NCBI RefSeq assembly: GCF_900142475.1
Contig: NZ_FRAY01000008.1
Location: forward strand, 1-64,000
DNA from: Fibrobacter sp. UWH4
GTDB lineage: Bacteria; Fibrobacterota; Fibrobacteria; Fibrobacterales; Fibrobacteraceae
Direction of reading: 5' to 3'
DNA: 64,000 nt
Shown: piece by piece, positions 52,031 to 61,116 of the stretch
Position numbering within the stretch: the first letter of the stretch is position 1
Layout: each line of letters begins with the position of its first letter
Notes under the pieces: generated by a model
What the model was told of the DNA's origin: nothing
The model's database searches: none
The model's input: the letters and a program-made list of their open reading frames with translations, nothing else
Made by a program: the position numbers and the translations under genes

Positions 52031-53419
52031 ATGGTCCAGAAAGTTCTCGTCATCGGGTCCGTCTATCCGCGTTTTCACGAAGACGCCGAAGTCCCCTGGC
52101 TGCGTACCTCCCTTGCGCACCTCAAGAAAGCGGGCCTCGACATCCAGGTTCTCGCCCCCGCATACAAAGGCCTTAAGAGCCACGAAATCGACGGCATCAA
52201 GGTGAACCGTTTCCGCTATGCGCCCGCCAACTGGGAAATGCTCACCCACGAAGAAGGCGCCCCCAGCAAGATGGCAAGCAAGCCCTGGCTGCAGCTACTC
52301 GCGATCCCTTACATCATCAGCGGATTCTTCAAGTGCATCAAGATCTGTCGCAAGTGGAAGCCCGACATCATCCACGCACATTGGCCGTTCCCGCACGCCT
52401 ACATCGCCCTCGGTGCCGCCAAGCTGTTCAGAATCCCGCTGGTCCTCAATTTCCACGGGGCGGAACTCCTGCTCATCCGCAAGAAAAAGTGGGTGAAGCC
52501 GCTCCTGAAATTCGCCATCGGCCAGGCGCAAGCCGTATTCGCAAATTCAAGTTTTACCGCAAGTAAAATCAAGGCCCTCCGCAATGTCGATGTGGAATGG
52601 AGCCCGTATGGCACGACTCTAGAAGGGGGAAGTCTCCCCCTCGCTTCTGCCACGGCATCCGCTACCCCCTCTAGCGGGCGGACAGCACTTAGCGATCCAT
52701 CGCTTAGTGCGCATGGCCACCAGGGTGGGGACACCCCGCAACGCCCCGTACCGCACCCGATAAACGGTAAGTTCAAGATTCTTTTTGTCGGGCGCCATAT
52801 CGAACGCAAGGGCATTCGCTACCTCATCGAGGCCGCCAAGTACCTGCCACGCGACCAGTTCGAAATCCGCATCGTCGGCGTCGGCGACCTCACCAAGCAG
52901 CTGAAGATGCAGGCAGATGCATTGTGTGATCACAATGGGAAATCCCCAGTCGCGTCATTCTCGACCAACGGGAGGGAATCCAGTAGATGCGGATCCGACG
53001 ATGCCTTAAATAGCGAAGCCGCACCTCCTGCAGAAATCATTTTTACCGGCAAACTTTCGCCCGAAGCGCTCGCGAACGAATACAAGACCGCTAACGTCTT
53101 CACGCTCCCGGCGATTGTCGACAGCAAGGGCGACACCGAGGGCCTCGGCGTCGTCCTCATCGAGGCCATGGAACTCGGCCTCCCCATCGTCGCAAGCAAC
53201 GTGGGCGGCATCCCCGATGTCGTCGTGGACGGCGTCTCGGGAATCCTCGTTCCCGAAAAAGACCCCGAGGCCCTCGCAAGCGCCTACAAGCGCCTCGCCG
53301 CCGAGCCCGAGCTTGTAAAGCACCTGCTCGCCGGCTCCCGTAAGCGCATCGCCGAATGCTTCACCTGGGACGGCATCATCGAGCGCCAAATCGCAGTCTA
53401 CAACAAGCTCTCGAAATAA
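52031..53419 (+). CDS. Glycosyltransferase family 4 with two inserted segments
   Basis: A 462-residue GT-B enzyme. The acceptor half has LPWLRTSLAHLKKAG-like and HAHWPFPHAYIALG segments; the donor half has ILFVGRHIERKGIRYLIEAA, VFTLPAIVDSKGDTEGLGVVLIEAMELG (E-x7-E motif) and GIPDVVVDG. It transfers a sugar onto an envelope glycan or lipid. Two in-frame insertions interrupt conserved regions: residues about 197-238 (LEGGSLPLASATASATPSSG onward) and about 302-325 (HNGKSPVASFSTNGRESSR); see the two repeat entries. Without them it would be a normal 390-residue GT4. Confidence 0.88.
   Translation: MVQKVLVIGSVYPRFHEDAEVPWLRTSLAHLKKAGLDIQVLAPAYKGLKSHEIDGIKVNRFRYAPANWEMLTHEEGAPSKMASKPWLQLLAIPYIISGFFKCIKICRKWKPDIIHAHWPFPHAYIALGAAKLFRIPLVLNFHGAELLLIRKKKWVKPLLKFAIGQAQAVFANSSFTASKIKALRNVDVEWSPYGTTLEGGSLPLASATASATPSSGRTALSDPSLSAHGHQGGDTPQRPVPHPINGKFKILFVGRHIERKGIRYLIEAAKYLPRDQFEIRIVGVGDLTKQLKMQADALCDHNGKSPVASFSTNGRESSRCGSDDALNSEAAPPAEIIFTGKLSPEALANEYKTANVFTLPAIVDSKGDTEGLGVVLIEAMELGLPIVASNVGGIPDVVVDGVSGILVPEKDPEALASAYKRLAAEPELVKHLLAGSRKRIAECFTWDGIIERQIAVYNKLSK
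52621..52740 (+). repeat. Palindrome-rich in-frame insertion in the glycosyltransferase
   Basis: Four hairpins in a row: GGGGGA/TCCCCC (52625-52640), CCGCTA/TAGCGG (52659-52677), CACTTAGCGAT/ATCGCTTAGTG (52686-52709, one mismatch) and GGGTG/CACCC (52723-52736). The stretch is translated in frame as a Ser/Gly/Ala/Pro-rich loop. It looks like a mobile palindromic element tolerated in a surface loop. Confidence 0.6.
52937..52995 (+). repeat. REP-like element inside the glycosyltransferase
   Basis: GTCATTCT...GGGAATCC (52954-52981) with a CTCGACC/GGGAGGG-like stem is the reverse of the intergenic element at 17592-17623 (GGATTC...AGAATGAC). Here it is read in frame. This is direct evidence that the same repeat family occupies both coding and non-coding sites. 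Confidence 0.55.
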
Positions 53420-53436
53420 TCAAGCAAGATATTTCC

Positions 53437-54681
53437 TTATTCCGGCATTACGTTCTCGTGCGGCTTGAACTTGATAATCCAAAATTCTGAATCGGAGCCG
53501 AAACGTACCGGCGGACCCCAGCAGTCAAAGCCGGAACTCACGAGCCAAAAGACGCCGCCAAGCGCCCCCTTGCCGTAAGCGACCTTCCATACATAATTGA
53601 TAATGAAAGTCACCGGGAAAAACTGCCCATCGTGCGTATGTCCCGAAAGCGCCATGTCCGGGAACCTGCCTACATGCCCCTTCTCGATTCCCTTGGGCTG
53701 ATGGTCCAGCAAAATCCAGGGGCGGCGCACAACCGTCGTATCGTAGGCAATCCTAGCTGCAGCCGTATCCGCAAGCGAATCAACTACCGGGGCTCCAGCA
53801 ACGCTTTCATTTGCGGCCACAGCGCCCATCGAATCCTGCGGAATTTCAGTCAACTGGAGCGAATCCGGAATCAGCTCCGCAAGCGGGCGACGAAGTACAT
53901 CGCGGCCGCGCGCGACCATGTAGTCGGTGCGCCCCGTAAAGCACGCCTTCCCGATACACGCCGTGGAATCGTCCAGCACCACGAAACCCACCTTGCGCAT
54001 CCAATCATTCGGATTGGAACCCGCGCGTTCCTGCATCGATTCGTGATTCCCGTTGACGGCCACCGCCGCGACCTTCGCCTTCGATGTCAGCATCTTGAAC
54101 AAACTATCGTAACCCCAGGCATCCAGCTGCTCCATGGACACATCGGCCAAGTCACCGCCGAACAACAAGTAGTCCGGCTTGATTGAATCCGCCTGCGCAA
54201 TAAAACGCTGCAACTTTTCCGCCTTGAAAAGCGGATCCACATGAATGTCGCTAAAGAAAATCGCGGTGAACCCTTCCGTATATTGAGATGGCAAATCCAC
54301 CGTCAGGTCCATCATCTTGTAGTCGTCATTGTGCGGCACGCCGTAAGCGAACATCGCAAGCGCAATCCCCACCGTAACGCCCAAAAGCCCGCGGCTCACG
54401 CGGCGGACAAAATGCCTGCTCAAGTGGTGCGGCTGCGTGAAGTAGTAACCGATGCGGTAAAGCGTCCAGGGAATGTAGAACAAAAGCGCATTGGGAAGCC
54501 ACACCGCAAAAAACGCGACGGCAACACTCCCCGCCCATGTATCGCGGAACGTCATCGACAGGAACAGCAGCACCAGCACCGACAGGGCAATAATCCGCCC
54601 CGCCTTTCCCTTGGCAAGGGTGCTCAGGTTGACATAGACCAGGGCGAGCGCCGCAAGCAGTACGAATAAAAAAGCGATCAT
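53437..54681 (-). CDS. Membrane-anchored metallophosphoesterase
   Basis: A 414-residue protein. Four or so N-terminal hydrophobic helices (residues 1-125) anchor a calcineurin-like phosphoesterase domain: FSDIHVD, GGDLADV, NGNHES and SGHTHDGQFF supply the two-metal site. YaeI-like relatives cleave lipid or nucleotide phosphodiesters near the membrane. An insertion rich in Asp/Ser/Ala/Val sits before SGHTHD (about residues 285-320). Its start is 6 nt after the DUF975 gene on the same strand. Confidence 0.88.
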   Translation of the reverse strand: MIAFLFVLLAALALVYVNLSTLAKGKAGRIIALSVLVLLFLSMTFRDTWAGSVAVAFFAVWLPNALLFYIPWTLYRIGYYFTQPHHLSRHFVRRVSRGLLGVTVGIALAMFAYGVPHNDDYKMMDLTVDLPSQYTEGFTAIFFSDIHVDPLFKAEKLQRFIAQADSIKPDYLLFGGDLADVSMEQLDAWGYDSLFKMLTSKAKVAAVAVNGNHESMQERAGSNPNDWMRKVGFVVLDDSTACIGKACFTGRTDYMVARGRDVLRRPLAELIPDSLQLTEIPQDSMGAVAANESVAGAPVVDSLADTAAARIAYDTTVVRRPWILLDHQPKGIEKGHVGRFPDMALSGHTHDGQFFPVTFIINYVWKVAYGKGALGGVFWLVSSGFDCWGPPVRFGSDSEFWIIKFKPHENVMPE

Positions 54682-54687
54682 AACGCT

Positions 54688-55344
54688 CTACTTCAACTCC
54701 AGGTAGAACTTGCTCTTGGCGGTCATATAGTACGGATACAGCCACAACGCCGCAATGCCGAAGGTAAAGCAGCACAGCAGCCCCCAAGCCCAGAAACGGG
54801 CCTGCAAGCAGAAAAATTCCCAACGGTGACCGTACATCATTTCCTTGCTCGCGGTAATGGCCTGCAGCGGAGTATATTCAGGATGTTCGACAAGGACCAA
54901 TTCCGTCATCGTGTAGGAATACGATTTCATGATGCCCGGGACGACCAAAAGCAGGAACCACAACATAAGCATAAAGTATTGAATCATTTCCGTAATCACA
55001 ATCTTCAGGAAATATTCCACGCTGCGGTATCCCAGGAACAGCCGTGCATAAGAAGGCTCAGCCTTCAGCGCCAAATCCAAATAGCAAGCGACAAGTCCTA
55101 TCCACAAAACCCATGTAAACGGCGTACAGATGATTTCCCAGGCATGATAGATCGCGGAGCCTTCTTCCATAAAGAATTGCGGAGTCGAGATTCCCATAAC
55201 GACTGCCAGGAACAATATCAAAGTCAAGGCGCCGTAAAGCCAGCGACCGCTCATCGCATTCCAGGCGAATTCTTTAATTTCCCTATTGCTCATGGAGCGA
55301 GCGCAGTTCAATTCCGCTCCCCACTGATTTCCTTCGTTTTCCAT
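54688..55344 (-). CDS. DUF975-like integral membrane protein
   Basis: A 218-residue protein with five or so hydrophobic helices. The N-terminal SNREIKEFAWNAMSGRWLYG and the C-terminal HRWEFFCLQARFWAWGLLCCFTFGIAALWLYPYYMTAKSKFY match the DUF975 pattern. The function is unknown. AAAGGA precedes the ATG at 55344. It is co-transcribed with the phosphoesterase downstream. Confidence 0.75.
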   Translation of the reverse strand: MENEGNQWGAELNCARSMSNREIKEFAWNAMSGRWLYGALTLILFLAVVMGISTPQFFMEEGSAIYHAWEIICTPFTWVLWIGLVACYLDLALKAEPSYARLFLGYRSVEYFLKIVITEMIQYFMLMLWFLLLVVPGIMKSYSYTMTELVLVEHPEYTPLQAITASKEMMYGHRWEFFCLQARFWAWGLLCCFTFGIAALWLYPYYMTAKSKFYLELK

Positions 55345-55545
55345 ATATTCCTTTCTTATAGAGGTCGTTATGACAATAAACTTAATAAATTAAATTTTTT
55401 CCACAGCCAGCCTTCCCTAAACAGAGCTTCAAATTATCCTTCAAAATAGGCACTTTATCGTCTATTTCTAATTTTATGTTGTTTGAACAGGGGAAATAAA
55501 TTATCTTGTTGTGCAGAGATGAGCGGAGTATCAAAAAGGGATAGA

Positions 55546-58386
55546 ATGGTGTATTTTAGTCATAAGGTATCCGCGATACCGATTATTTTAGCCGCACTAT
55601 TCGCTGCAGGCTGTTATGACCATACCTACGACTATTCCGACTTCGACAATCACGATTCCAGAAGAGCCATCGCTTACCACGATTCATCCGATATTTTCAC
55701 CGCCCTGTCAGGAAATTTTTCGCTGGAGAAGCCCCTGGTTCCCAAGACTCTGACGATTACAGCGCTTGACCAGAAGCTCGACGAATTCGACATCTACGAA
55801 GCCAGCATCCACAAGGACGATTCCGGCAGATACACTTTCACATCGGATTCCAGTTTCTATCCAACCTCATTCGCCAAGCTTACATTCACCTGCACACGCA
55901 GCGCCTCGCCCGACGCAAAGGAACTGACGTTCGAGGAATATGTCGACTTTGGGCGCTACCCCTCGCCAAGTATCAATCTGCTCGGCGCCCTCGAAAGCAA
56001 GCGCGTCAAGTACCTGGTGCAAGAAGACGGTTTTTACCTGAACAATGCCAAGAAAAAGGCCTCGCGCGAAATTTTCAGGATGTTCGGTATGGTGTGGCAA
56101 GAGGGAATAGATTTTGAATCCGACAGTGTCAAGTTCGAGGCCCTGAAAATCATGCCCTACATTCTGGCATCAACAGGCGATTCCGACTCGGCGTTTGCGG
56201 CCACCTTTGAAACGATGGCAAGTTCGATTGAAAAAAACGAGGTTAACGAAAGCCTCTTCGACGCTCTCCATATTGTAGATGCGTTACTGGCACGCGACTG
56301 GAATTTTTCAAAGATCGACAGCACAAGCCTTTCGTACTTTTCAACGCTGTGGCAAGACACCTATGGACTTCCGGCATGCGACAGCATCGGTCTGCAGGCT
56401 CAAATCAATCAGGAAGGCAGCGCACAAGACAAGAACTACCTTGTATGCGACATGCGCAGCGATTCCACCTGGTTCTGGAAAAAATTCAATGCACTCGACA
56501 CTGAATTTGGCACCTGCCACAACGGGAACAAGGATCGTCACGTGAAGAACGACACCGTGTACACTTGCTCCGAAAGCATTCTGGCCTGGGTCCCGGCAAA
56601 CGACAAGGACGCCATCGAGTACCTGTTCGGCGAATGCGGTTACGGCAACAAGGGCAAGTATCGCGCCTATCACGATCACATATTCACGTGCGACGGTTAC
56701 GGATTCTCGATGAGATGGACCGACACCATTTCAGGCTTCAACAGGGAACAGGCAAAGTTCGAAGCAAACTTCTATAACATATACGGCGACTGTACCGCAG
56801 ATAAAGAGAACGAAAAGGCCGCTTACGACAGCAGTTATTTCAAGTGCCACAACGGCAGATGGGAAAGCATTACCGTCCTGGGCTACGTGACCGACGACTC
56901 CTGCACGGCAGGCGACACGCTCAAGCTGCCGCCGTCAAGCTACTTCCGCTGCAATGCCAACAATAACTGGAACGGTATCAGCTACTTTGACTACTACGGT
57001 ATCGCCTGCGGCAAGGAAAATGAAAACGAAGTCGCCTATGCCGACAGCGTCTATTACTGGTGCGTTTTCCGCAACGGCTGGCAATGGAGATGGGAAAGGC
57101 TTCCTGCCGACAAGCAGATTCCGCCCATATTGAACCAGGATACCTGCCGCAACGGACATGTCGTCAAATACGACAGCTACTACATCTGCAAGAACGGCGA
57201 ATGGGAAACTCTCCCCGACAGCGAGGCAATTCCGCCGGTCATCCACGAGGACGGATGCGGCGAACTGGAAGATTCAACCTACATCACGTACGACGGCGAG
57301 TACTACTTCTGCGAAAATTCAAAATGGAGTCACGTTCAAAAAAGCCAGGTCATCGCGCCTGTACTCGCGGGCGACTCCTGTACCACCGACAACAAGGCCG
57401 AAATCCGGAAGTACGACGATAAATACTTTATATGCATCTCCGGATACAATCAATGGGGACAGCTTGTCAAAAGCCACTGGTCGACCGCGCAACCCGAACA
57501 GATAGCAGTTTACGAACGCAACGCCAACCGAAGCGGTTACTGCAAGGCGGGGCAAACCGGAACCACGCTTGAATGGGACGAATCGGCGCAAAGCCTGTTC
57601 GGCTGCGTAAAAAACGTCGACGGAACATCCTACGAATGGGCCCGAATCGTCATCGGCGACATGGATCCGTCCGAACAAAAAAATTTCGCCAACGGGAAGT
57701 TCACAAAAGAAGGCGTGTACGAACGCGACGTCAGCGGAAACCATTACGAATTCGAGCACTTTTTCTGGAACGACAAGAAATGGAAGGACTATGTACGGTT
57801 GCGTCTGGAAAGAGCGACCATTGACGGCACCGGCTACGACGCCAGGATGGTCAACGGCAAGATGTACATACGCGCCCCGTACGGAAGCAAGTCCATTTAC
57901 CTGAACGACTACGAAAACAGGAGCGAATCTTTCGACGCTTTCTATCAGAAGTGGAGCCGCTGGGCAGGCGTAAAGGACATCTGCGGAGATTCCGCCGAAT
58001 GCAAGGGTTCCATCAAGTTCACCCACAACGACGAAAATACCTTTACCACGTGGGAAAGCGCCAAAATCTACTGCCCCGCAGGTTTCCACATCCCCGATAC
58101 GACCGAATGGAAAAGTTCCGGAATCAACGAATGGAAACGCACCATCGATAGCGACGAGATGAACCGCATCACGAATATCGTCGAGGGCATAGACGAAGTG
58201 GACAAAAACGGCTCCTTTGAAAGAGTCCTCGTATTGCTCTGGTCCAGCACCGAAAAAGACGCGGATACGCAGTATTGCTTCACTTACGAAATCTCAAGCT
58301 TCATTTTTAACACCAACAAAAAAGCAATTATCGAATGCCCCAAGGACCTTATGCCCATGGGCCAGGCGATGTGCGTCAGGGACTAG
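55546..58386 (+). CDS. Large lipoprotein with repeats and C-terminal FISUMP domain
   Basis: A 946-residue lipoprotein: signal peptide and lipobox LAALFAAGC (Cys23). Residues about 330-680 contain a repeated module of 40-60 residues of the form CxxG...YDSYYICKNGEWE, with paired Cys and Trp (FKCHNGRWES, YICKNGEWET, YFCENSKWSH, FICISGYNQW). The C-terminus is the FISUMP domain (YCPAGFHIPDTTEW, LLWSSTE, AMCVRD). FISUMP proteins are abundant surface or periplasmic proteins of Fibrobacter with unknown role, probably binding. The start at 55546 is chosen for the lipoprotein signal and AAGGG upstream. Confidence 0.8.
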   Translation: MVYFSHKVSAIPIILAALFAAGCYDHTYDYSDFDNHDSRRAIAYHDSSDIFTALSGNFSLEKPLVPKTLTITALDQKLDEFDIYEASIHKDDSGRYTFTSDSSFYPTSFAKLTFTCTRSASPDAKELTFEEYVDFGRYPSPSINLLGALESKRVKYLVQEDGFYLNNAKKKASREIFRMFGMVWQEGIDFESDSVKFEALKIMPYILASTGDSDSAFAATFETMASSIEKNEVNESLFDALHIVDALLARDWNFSKIDSTSLSYFSTLWQDTYGLPACDSIGLQAQINQEGSAQDKNYLVCDMRSDSTWFWKKFNALDTEFGTCHNGNKDRHVKNDTVYTCSESILAWVPANDKDAIEYLFGECGYGNKGKYRAYHDHIFTCDGYGFSMRWTDTISGFNREQAKFEANFYNIYGDCTADKENEKAAYDSSYFKCHNGRWESITVLGYVTDDSCTAGDTLKLPPSSYFRCNANNNWNGISYFDYYGIACGKENENEVAYADSVYYWCVFRNGWQWRWERLPADKQIPPILNQDTCRNGHVVKYDSYYICKNGEWETLPDSEAIPPVIHEDGCGELEDSTYITYDGEYYFCENSKWSHVQKSQVIAPVLAGDSCTTDNKAEIRKYDDKYFICISGYNQWGQLVKSHWSTAQPEQIAVYERNANRSGYCKAGQTGTTLEWDESAQSLFGCVKNVDGTSYEWARIVIGDMDPSEQKNFANGKFTKEGVYERDVSGNHYEFEHFFWNDKKWKDYVRLRLERATIDGTGYDARMVNGKMYIRAPYGSKSIYLNDYENRSESFDAFYQKWSRWAGVKDICGDSAECKGSIKFTHNDENTFTTWESAKIYCPAGFHIPDTTEWKSSGINEWKRTIDSDEMNRITNIVEGIDEVDKNGSFERVLVLLWSSTEKDADTQYCFTYEISSFIFNTNKKAIIECPKDLMPMGQAMCVRD

Positions 58387-58392
58387 GAGAAA

Positions 58393-59070
58393 ATGGTGAA
58401 ATCTTTGCGGTGCATTTTTACGATGGTATGCGCAATACTTTGCATAGCGCTAGTCGGCTGCGCCACCGACACCTACGAGGTGACCGACAAGGGCTACGCA
58501 TGGCACTACATGGGCCTGATAGACGACACGACCATGGTCGTCGAGGTCAGCCACTGGGAAAGAGGAACCATCCACTGCAACCATTTTATGGCTTACGAGG
58601 ATGGAGAATCGTTCAGCAACACGCTCTCGACCAGTTACTATTCGGTCAGCCTGACGGACCAGAAAGTCGGCAAGAAAAAAACATCGTCCAATGGTATTTT
58701 ACCGGAAGAACCCTTTTTCAAAGAGCTCCCCTCCTGGACCGAAAGCTGCCTCGCCATGGATTCTATCGACGGAAAATTTTACTGCGTAAATGCGGTGCGG
58801 CTCGACGAGTTCTCGAGCGCCTGCGCCCTTGCCATCGTGAATAGTGAAAAACAGGACCTGGATACCCTGGAATTTGAACGCTGCGGTTTTGACCTGCACA
58901 AGGACATCTCCTTTGCAGCACATTACCTCAAGATTTCGGAAAATTTCTACGCGATACGTGACGGCCTGGTAAAATCGCAGCTGCCGACCTACAAAATCAA
59001 GGACTACGGCGACGCCGTCATTGTCATCAACTCATACGGAGATACCCTTTATTATGAGGGCAAGCCATGA
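58393..59070 (+). CDS. Lipoprotein of unknown function
   Basis: A 225-residue lipoprotein (lipobox ALVGC, Cys23). It has no recognised domain; Cys pairs (TIHCNHF, ESCLAM, YCVNAV, SACALA, FERCGF) suggest disulfides. AGGAG precedes the ATG. Its last four bases overlap the next gene (ATGA), so it is coupled to a FISUMP lipoprotein. Confidence 0.7.
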   Translation: MVKSLRCIFTMVCAILCIALVGCATDTYEVTDKGYAWHYMGLIDDTTMVVEVSHWERGTIHCNHFMAYEDGESFSNTLSTSYYSVSLTDQKVGKKKTSSNGILPEEPFFKELPSWTESCLAMDSIDGKFYCVNAVRLDEFSSACALAIVNSEKQDLDTLEFERCGFDLHKDISFAAHYLKISENFYAIRDGLVKSQLPTYKIKDYGDAVIVINSYGDTLYYEGKP

Positions 59071-59864
59071 CTAGGATCCTGCTCCTTTTCGCAACCATTC
59101 TAGTCGCCTGGGGATGCAGCCAAGACGACATTTCGATAAAGCCCGTAGAAACCAAAATCAAAACCGTTTTCGATCCGGCCGAAATAGAATACGGTTCCAT
59201 CGTAGACTCGCGCGATGGACAACTGTACAAGACCGTAAATATCAATGGACGCTGGTGGATGGCGCAAAACCTCAACTACGCCGCCGATTCCACCTACTGC
59301 TACGACGACGAACCGGATTCCTGCACCGTTTACGGCAGGCTTTATCCTTGGACCGTCGCGATGGACCTTGATTCAGCCTACAACAAACTAAACGCCACCT
59401 ACGACGATAAAATCAAGGGCTCACATCAGGGAATATGCCCCGAAGGCTGGCACCTCCCCAGCGAAAAAGAATGGAAAGAGATGATCGACTACGCCGACTC
59501 TCACAACGGTAACGAGGGCGCAAGCGCAAGCATGAGGGCAAAATACGGCTGGATTGCGGACGAAACATACGAAATAAATTATATCGACAGGTTCGGTTTT
59601 GCAGGGCTCCCCGCCGGGGCGAGGGCCAATAAAGAAATGAGAAAATCCGACTGCAACCACTCCTACGGATATGAAACAAACATCTATTGCGGCGTCGGCG
59701 AAGAAGCCTTCTTCTGGACCTCTACGGAACGAATAGACTATCGGAATGACTCCGAACGCGCCCTCTATTTCTTTTTGCACGGATTACAGAACGGAGACTT
59801 CCAAACAAGTGACTGGGGTGAGTTTACAAAACGCGCGGCCCTATCCGTCAGGTGCGTGAAGTAA
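59067..59864 (+). CDS. FISUMP-domain lipoprotein
   Basis: A 265-residue lipoprotein (lipobox LVAWGC, Cys17). The FISUMP domain is complete: DSRDGQLYKTVNINGRWWMAQNLNY, CTVYGRLYPW, CPEGWHLPSEKEW, FGFAGLPAGAR, FFWTSTE and the C-terminal ALSVRCVK. The fold is thought to be a surface or periplasmic binding module. It is translated together with the gene before it. Confidence 0.9.
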   Translation: MTRILLLFATILVAWGCSQDDISIKPVETKIKTVFDPAEIEYGSIVDSRDGQLYKTVNINGRWWMAQNLNYAADSTYCYDDEPDSCTVYGRLYPWTVAMDLDSAYNKLNATYDDKIKGSHQGICPEGWHLPSEKEWKEMIDYADSHNGNEGASASMRAKYGWIADETYEINYIDRFGFAGLPAGARANKEMRKSDCNHSYGYETNIYCGVGEEAFFWTSTERIDYRNDSERALYFFLHGLQNGDFQTSDWGEFTKRAALSVRCVK

Positions 59865-59878
59865 CTGATACGTTTTTC

Positions 59879-59890
59879 TATTTTTCGCAC
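59879..59890 (+). promoter_or_regulatory. -10 box close to start codon (leaderless type)
   Basis: TATTTT (59879-59884) lies 6 nt before the HAD hydrolase ATG; no Shine-Dalgarno is present. A promoter here would restart transcription just after the FISUMP gene. Confidence 0.4.
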
Positions 59891-60502
59891 ATGCTCAAAA
59901 ATTACATCTTTGACTTGGGCGGGGTCATTCTCGATATCCGTATGCAGAATGCATACGAGCAATTCATGGCCCTAGGGCTTCCTGCCACAGAACTCGAAAA
60001 GGGAGGTTCCGTTTACAAGTGGATGGAAGATTACCAGCTCGGCCTGTTGAACACGCAGGAATTCTGTCAGCAGATTGCAGACAAATGCTCTTCAACAACG
60101 AAGCCTCTCGATATTGAACAGGCGTGGAATTCCATCTGCCTCAATATCGCCGAACGCAAGCTGAACGCGCTCCGCCGCCTACGCCAAAGGGAAGGCGTCA
60201 CCGTTTCGCTCCTGAGCAACACAAACGAACTGCACTGGGAATACTGTTGCGAGAAATGGTTCAACGCAAACGGCAACAATCAGGCTGATTTCTTCGGCCA
60301 TATTTTCTTGAGTCAGGAGCTCCATTTGCAAAAGCCCGACCCAGAAATTTTCAGGACGGCGATTCGCACACTGAACGCGAACCCGAGTGAAACGATTTTC
60401 ATTGACGACAATGACGAAAACATCGCAGCCGCCTCATCTTGCGGATTGCAGACACTCCACGCCACTCCCGACATCGATTGGGTAGAATCACTTAACCTCT
60501 GA
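59891..60502 (+). CDS. HAD-superfamily hydrolase
   Basis: A 203-residue HAD phosphatase. Motif I is FDLGGVI (residues 7-13), where the nucleophile Asp is followed by LGG as in the YihX/epoxide-hydrolase-like branch; motif II is LLSNTNE, motif III KPDPEIF and motif IV FIDDNDEN. It dephosphorylates a small sugar or nucleotide metabolite, not identified. It lies between two FISUMP genes, 8 nt before the next start. Confidence 0.9.
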   Translation: MLKNYIFDLGGVILDIRMQNAYEQFMALGLPATELEKGGSVYKWMEDYQLGLLNTQEFCQQIADKCSSTTKPLDIEQAWNSICLNIAERKLNALRRLRQREGVTVSLLSNTNELHWEYCCEKWFNANGNNQADFFGHIFLSQELHLQKPDPEIFRTAIRTLNANPSETIFIDDNDENIAAASSCGLQTLHATPDIDWVESLNL

Positions 60503-60510
60503 AAATTCTG

Positions 60511-61116
60511 ATGCGCCAGTCCCTTCTATACATTTCGATTCTTCTGACCGCCCTGCTTTTCGCCTGCTCCGAGTCATTCACCGACCCGCGCGACGGCCAA
60601 AGCTACGACATTGTGCAAATCGGTTCGCAGACCTGGATGGCCGAGAACCTGAATTACGAAATCGAAGGAAGCGCCTGCCCCGAGGGCGACAAGCGAAACT
60701 GTTCCAAGTACGGACGACTTTACACCTGGGCAGCAGCGCAAAAAGTTTGCCCCGAAGGCTGGAGCCTACCTGACCGTGAGGACTTTGAACAACTTATCGT
60801 AAACGTTGGCGGTACGGATCTTGCAAGCGGCATGGCAGTCGCAGGTGAAAAACTTAAGTCCACCAGCGGCTGGTTCAAGAAAGGCAACGGCTCCGACGAA
60901 TTCGGCTTTAACGCCCTCCCTGCAGGGTACCGCCTGGGCGGCAGCGAAAATGCCACCGGAAAATTCGACGGCATCGGCGGCTATGCCCACCTCTGGACCG
61001 CATCGGAAACTCCCGACGGCCTCGCCCACTACCTTCTCCTCGATTTCAGCACCAAGGCCGCCAAGCTAAGCGCCTTCGGCAAAGACGAAGCACGATCCGT
61101 TAGGTGTGTGAAGTAA
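60511..61116 (+). CDS. FISUMP-domain lipoprotein (short)
   Basis: A 201-residue lipoprotein (lipobox LLFAC, Cys19). Landmarks: DPRDGQSYDIVQIGSQTWMAENLNY, CSKYGRLYTWAAA, CPEGWSLPDREDFEQL, FGFNALPAGYR, HLWTASE, ARSVRCVK. It follows the HAD gene by 8 nt. It is the most typical FISUMP protein of the cluster and supports the Fibrobacter assignment. Confidence 0.92.
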   Translation: MRQSLLYISILLTALLFACSESFTDPRDGQSYDIVQIGSQTWMAENLNYEIEGSACPEGDKRNCSKYGRLYTWAAAQKVCPEGWSLPDREDFEQLIVNVGGTDLASGMAVAGEKLKSTSGWFKKGNGSDEFGFNALPAGYRLGGSENATGKFDGIGGYAHLWTASETPDGLAHYLLLDFSTKAAKLSAFGKDEARSVRCVK

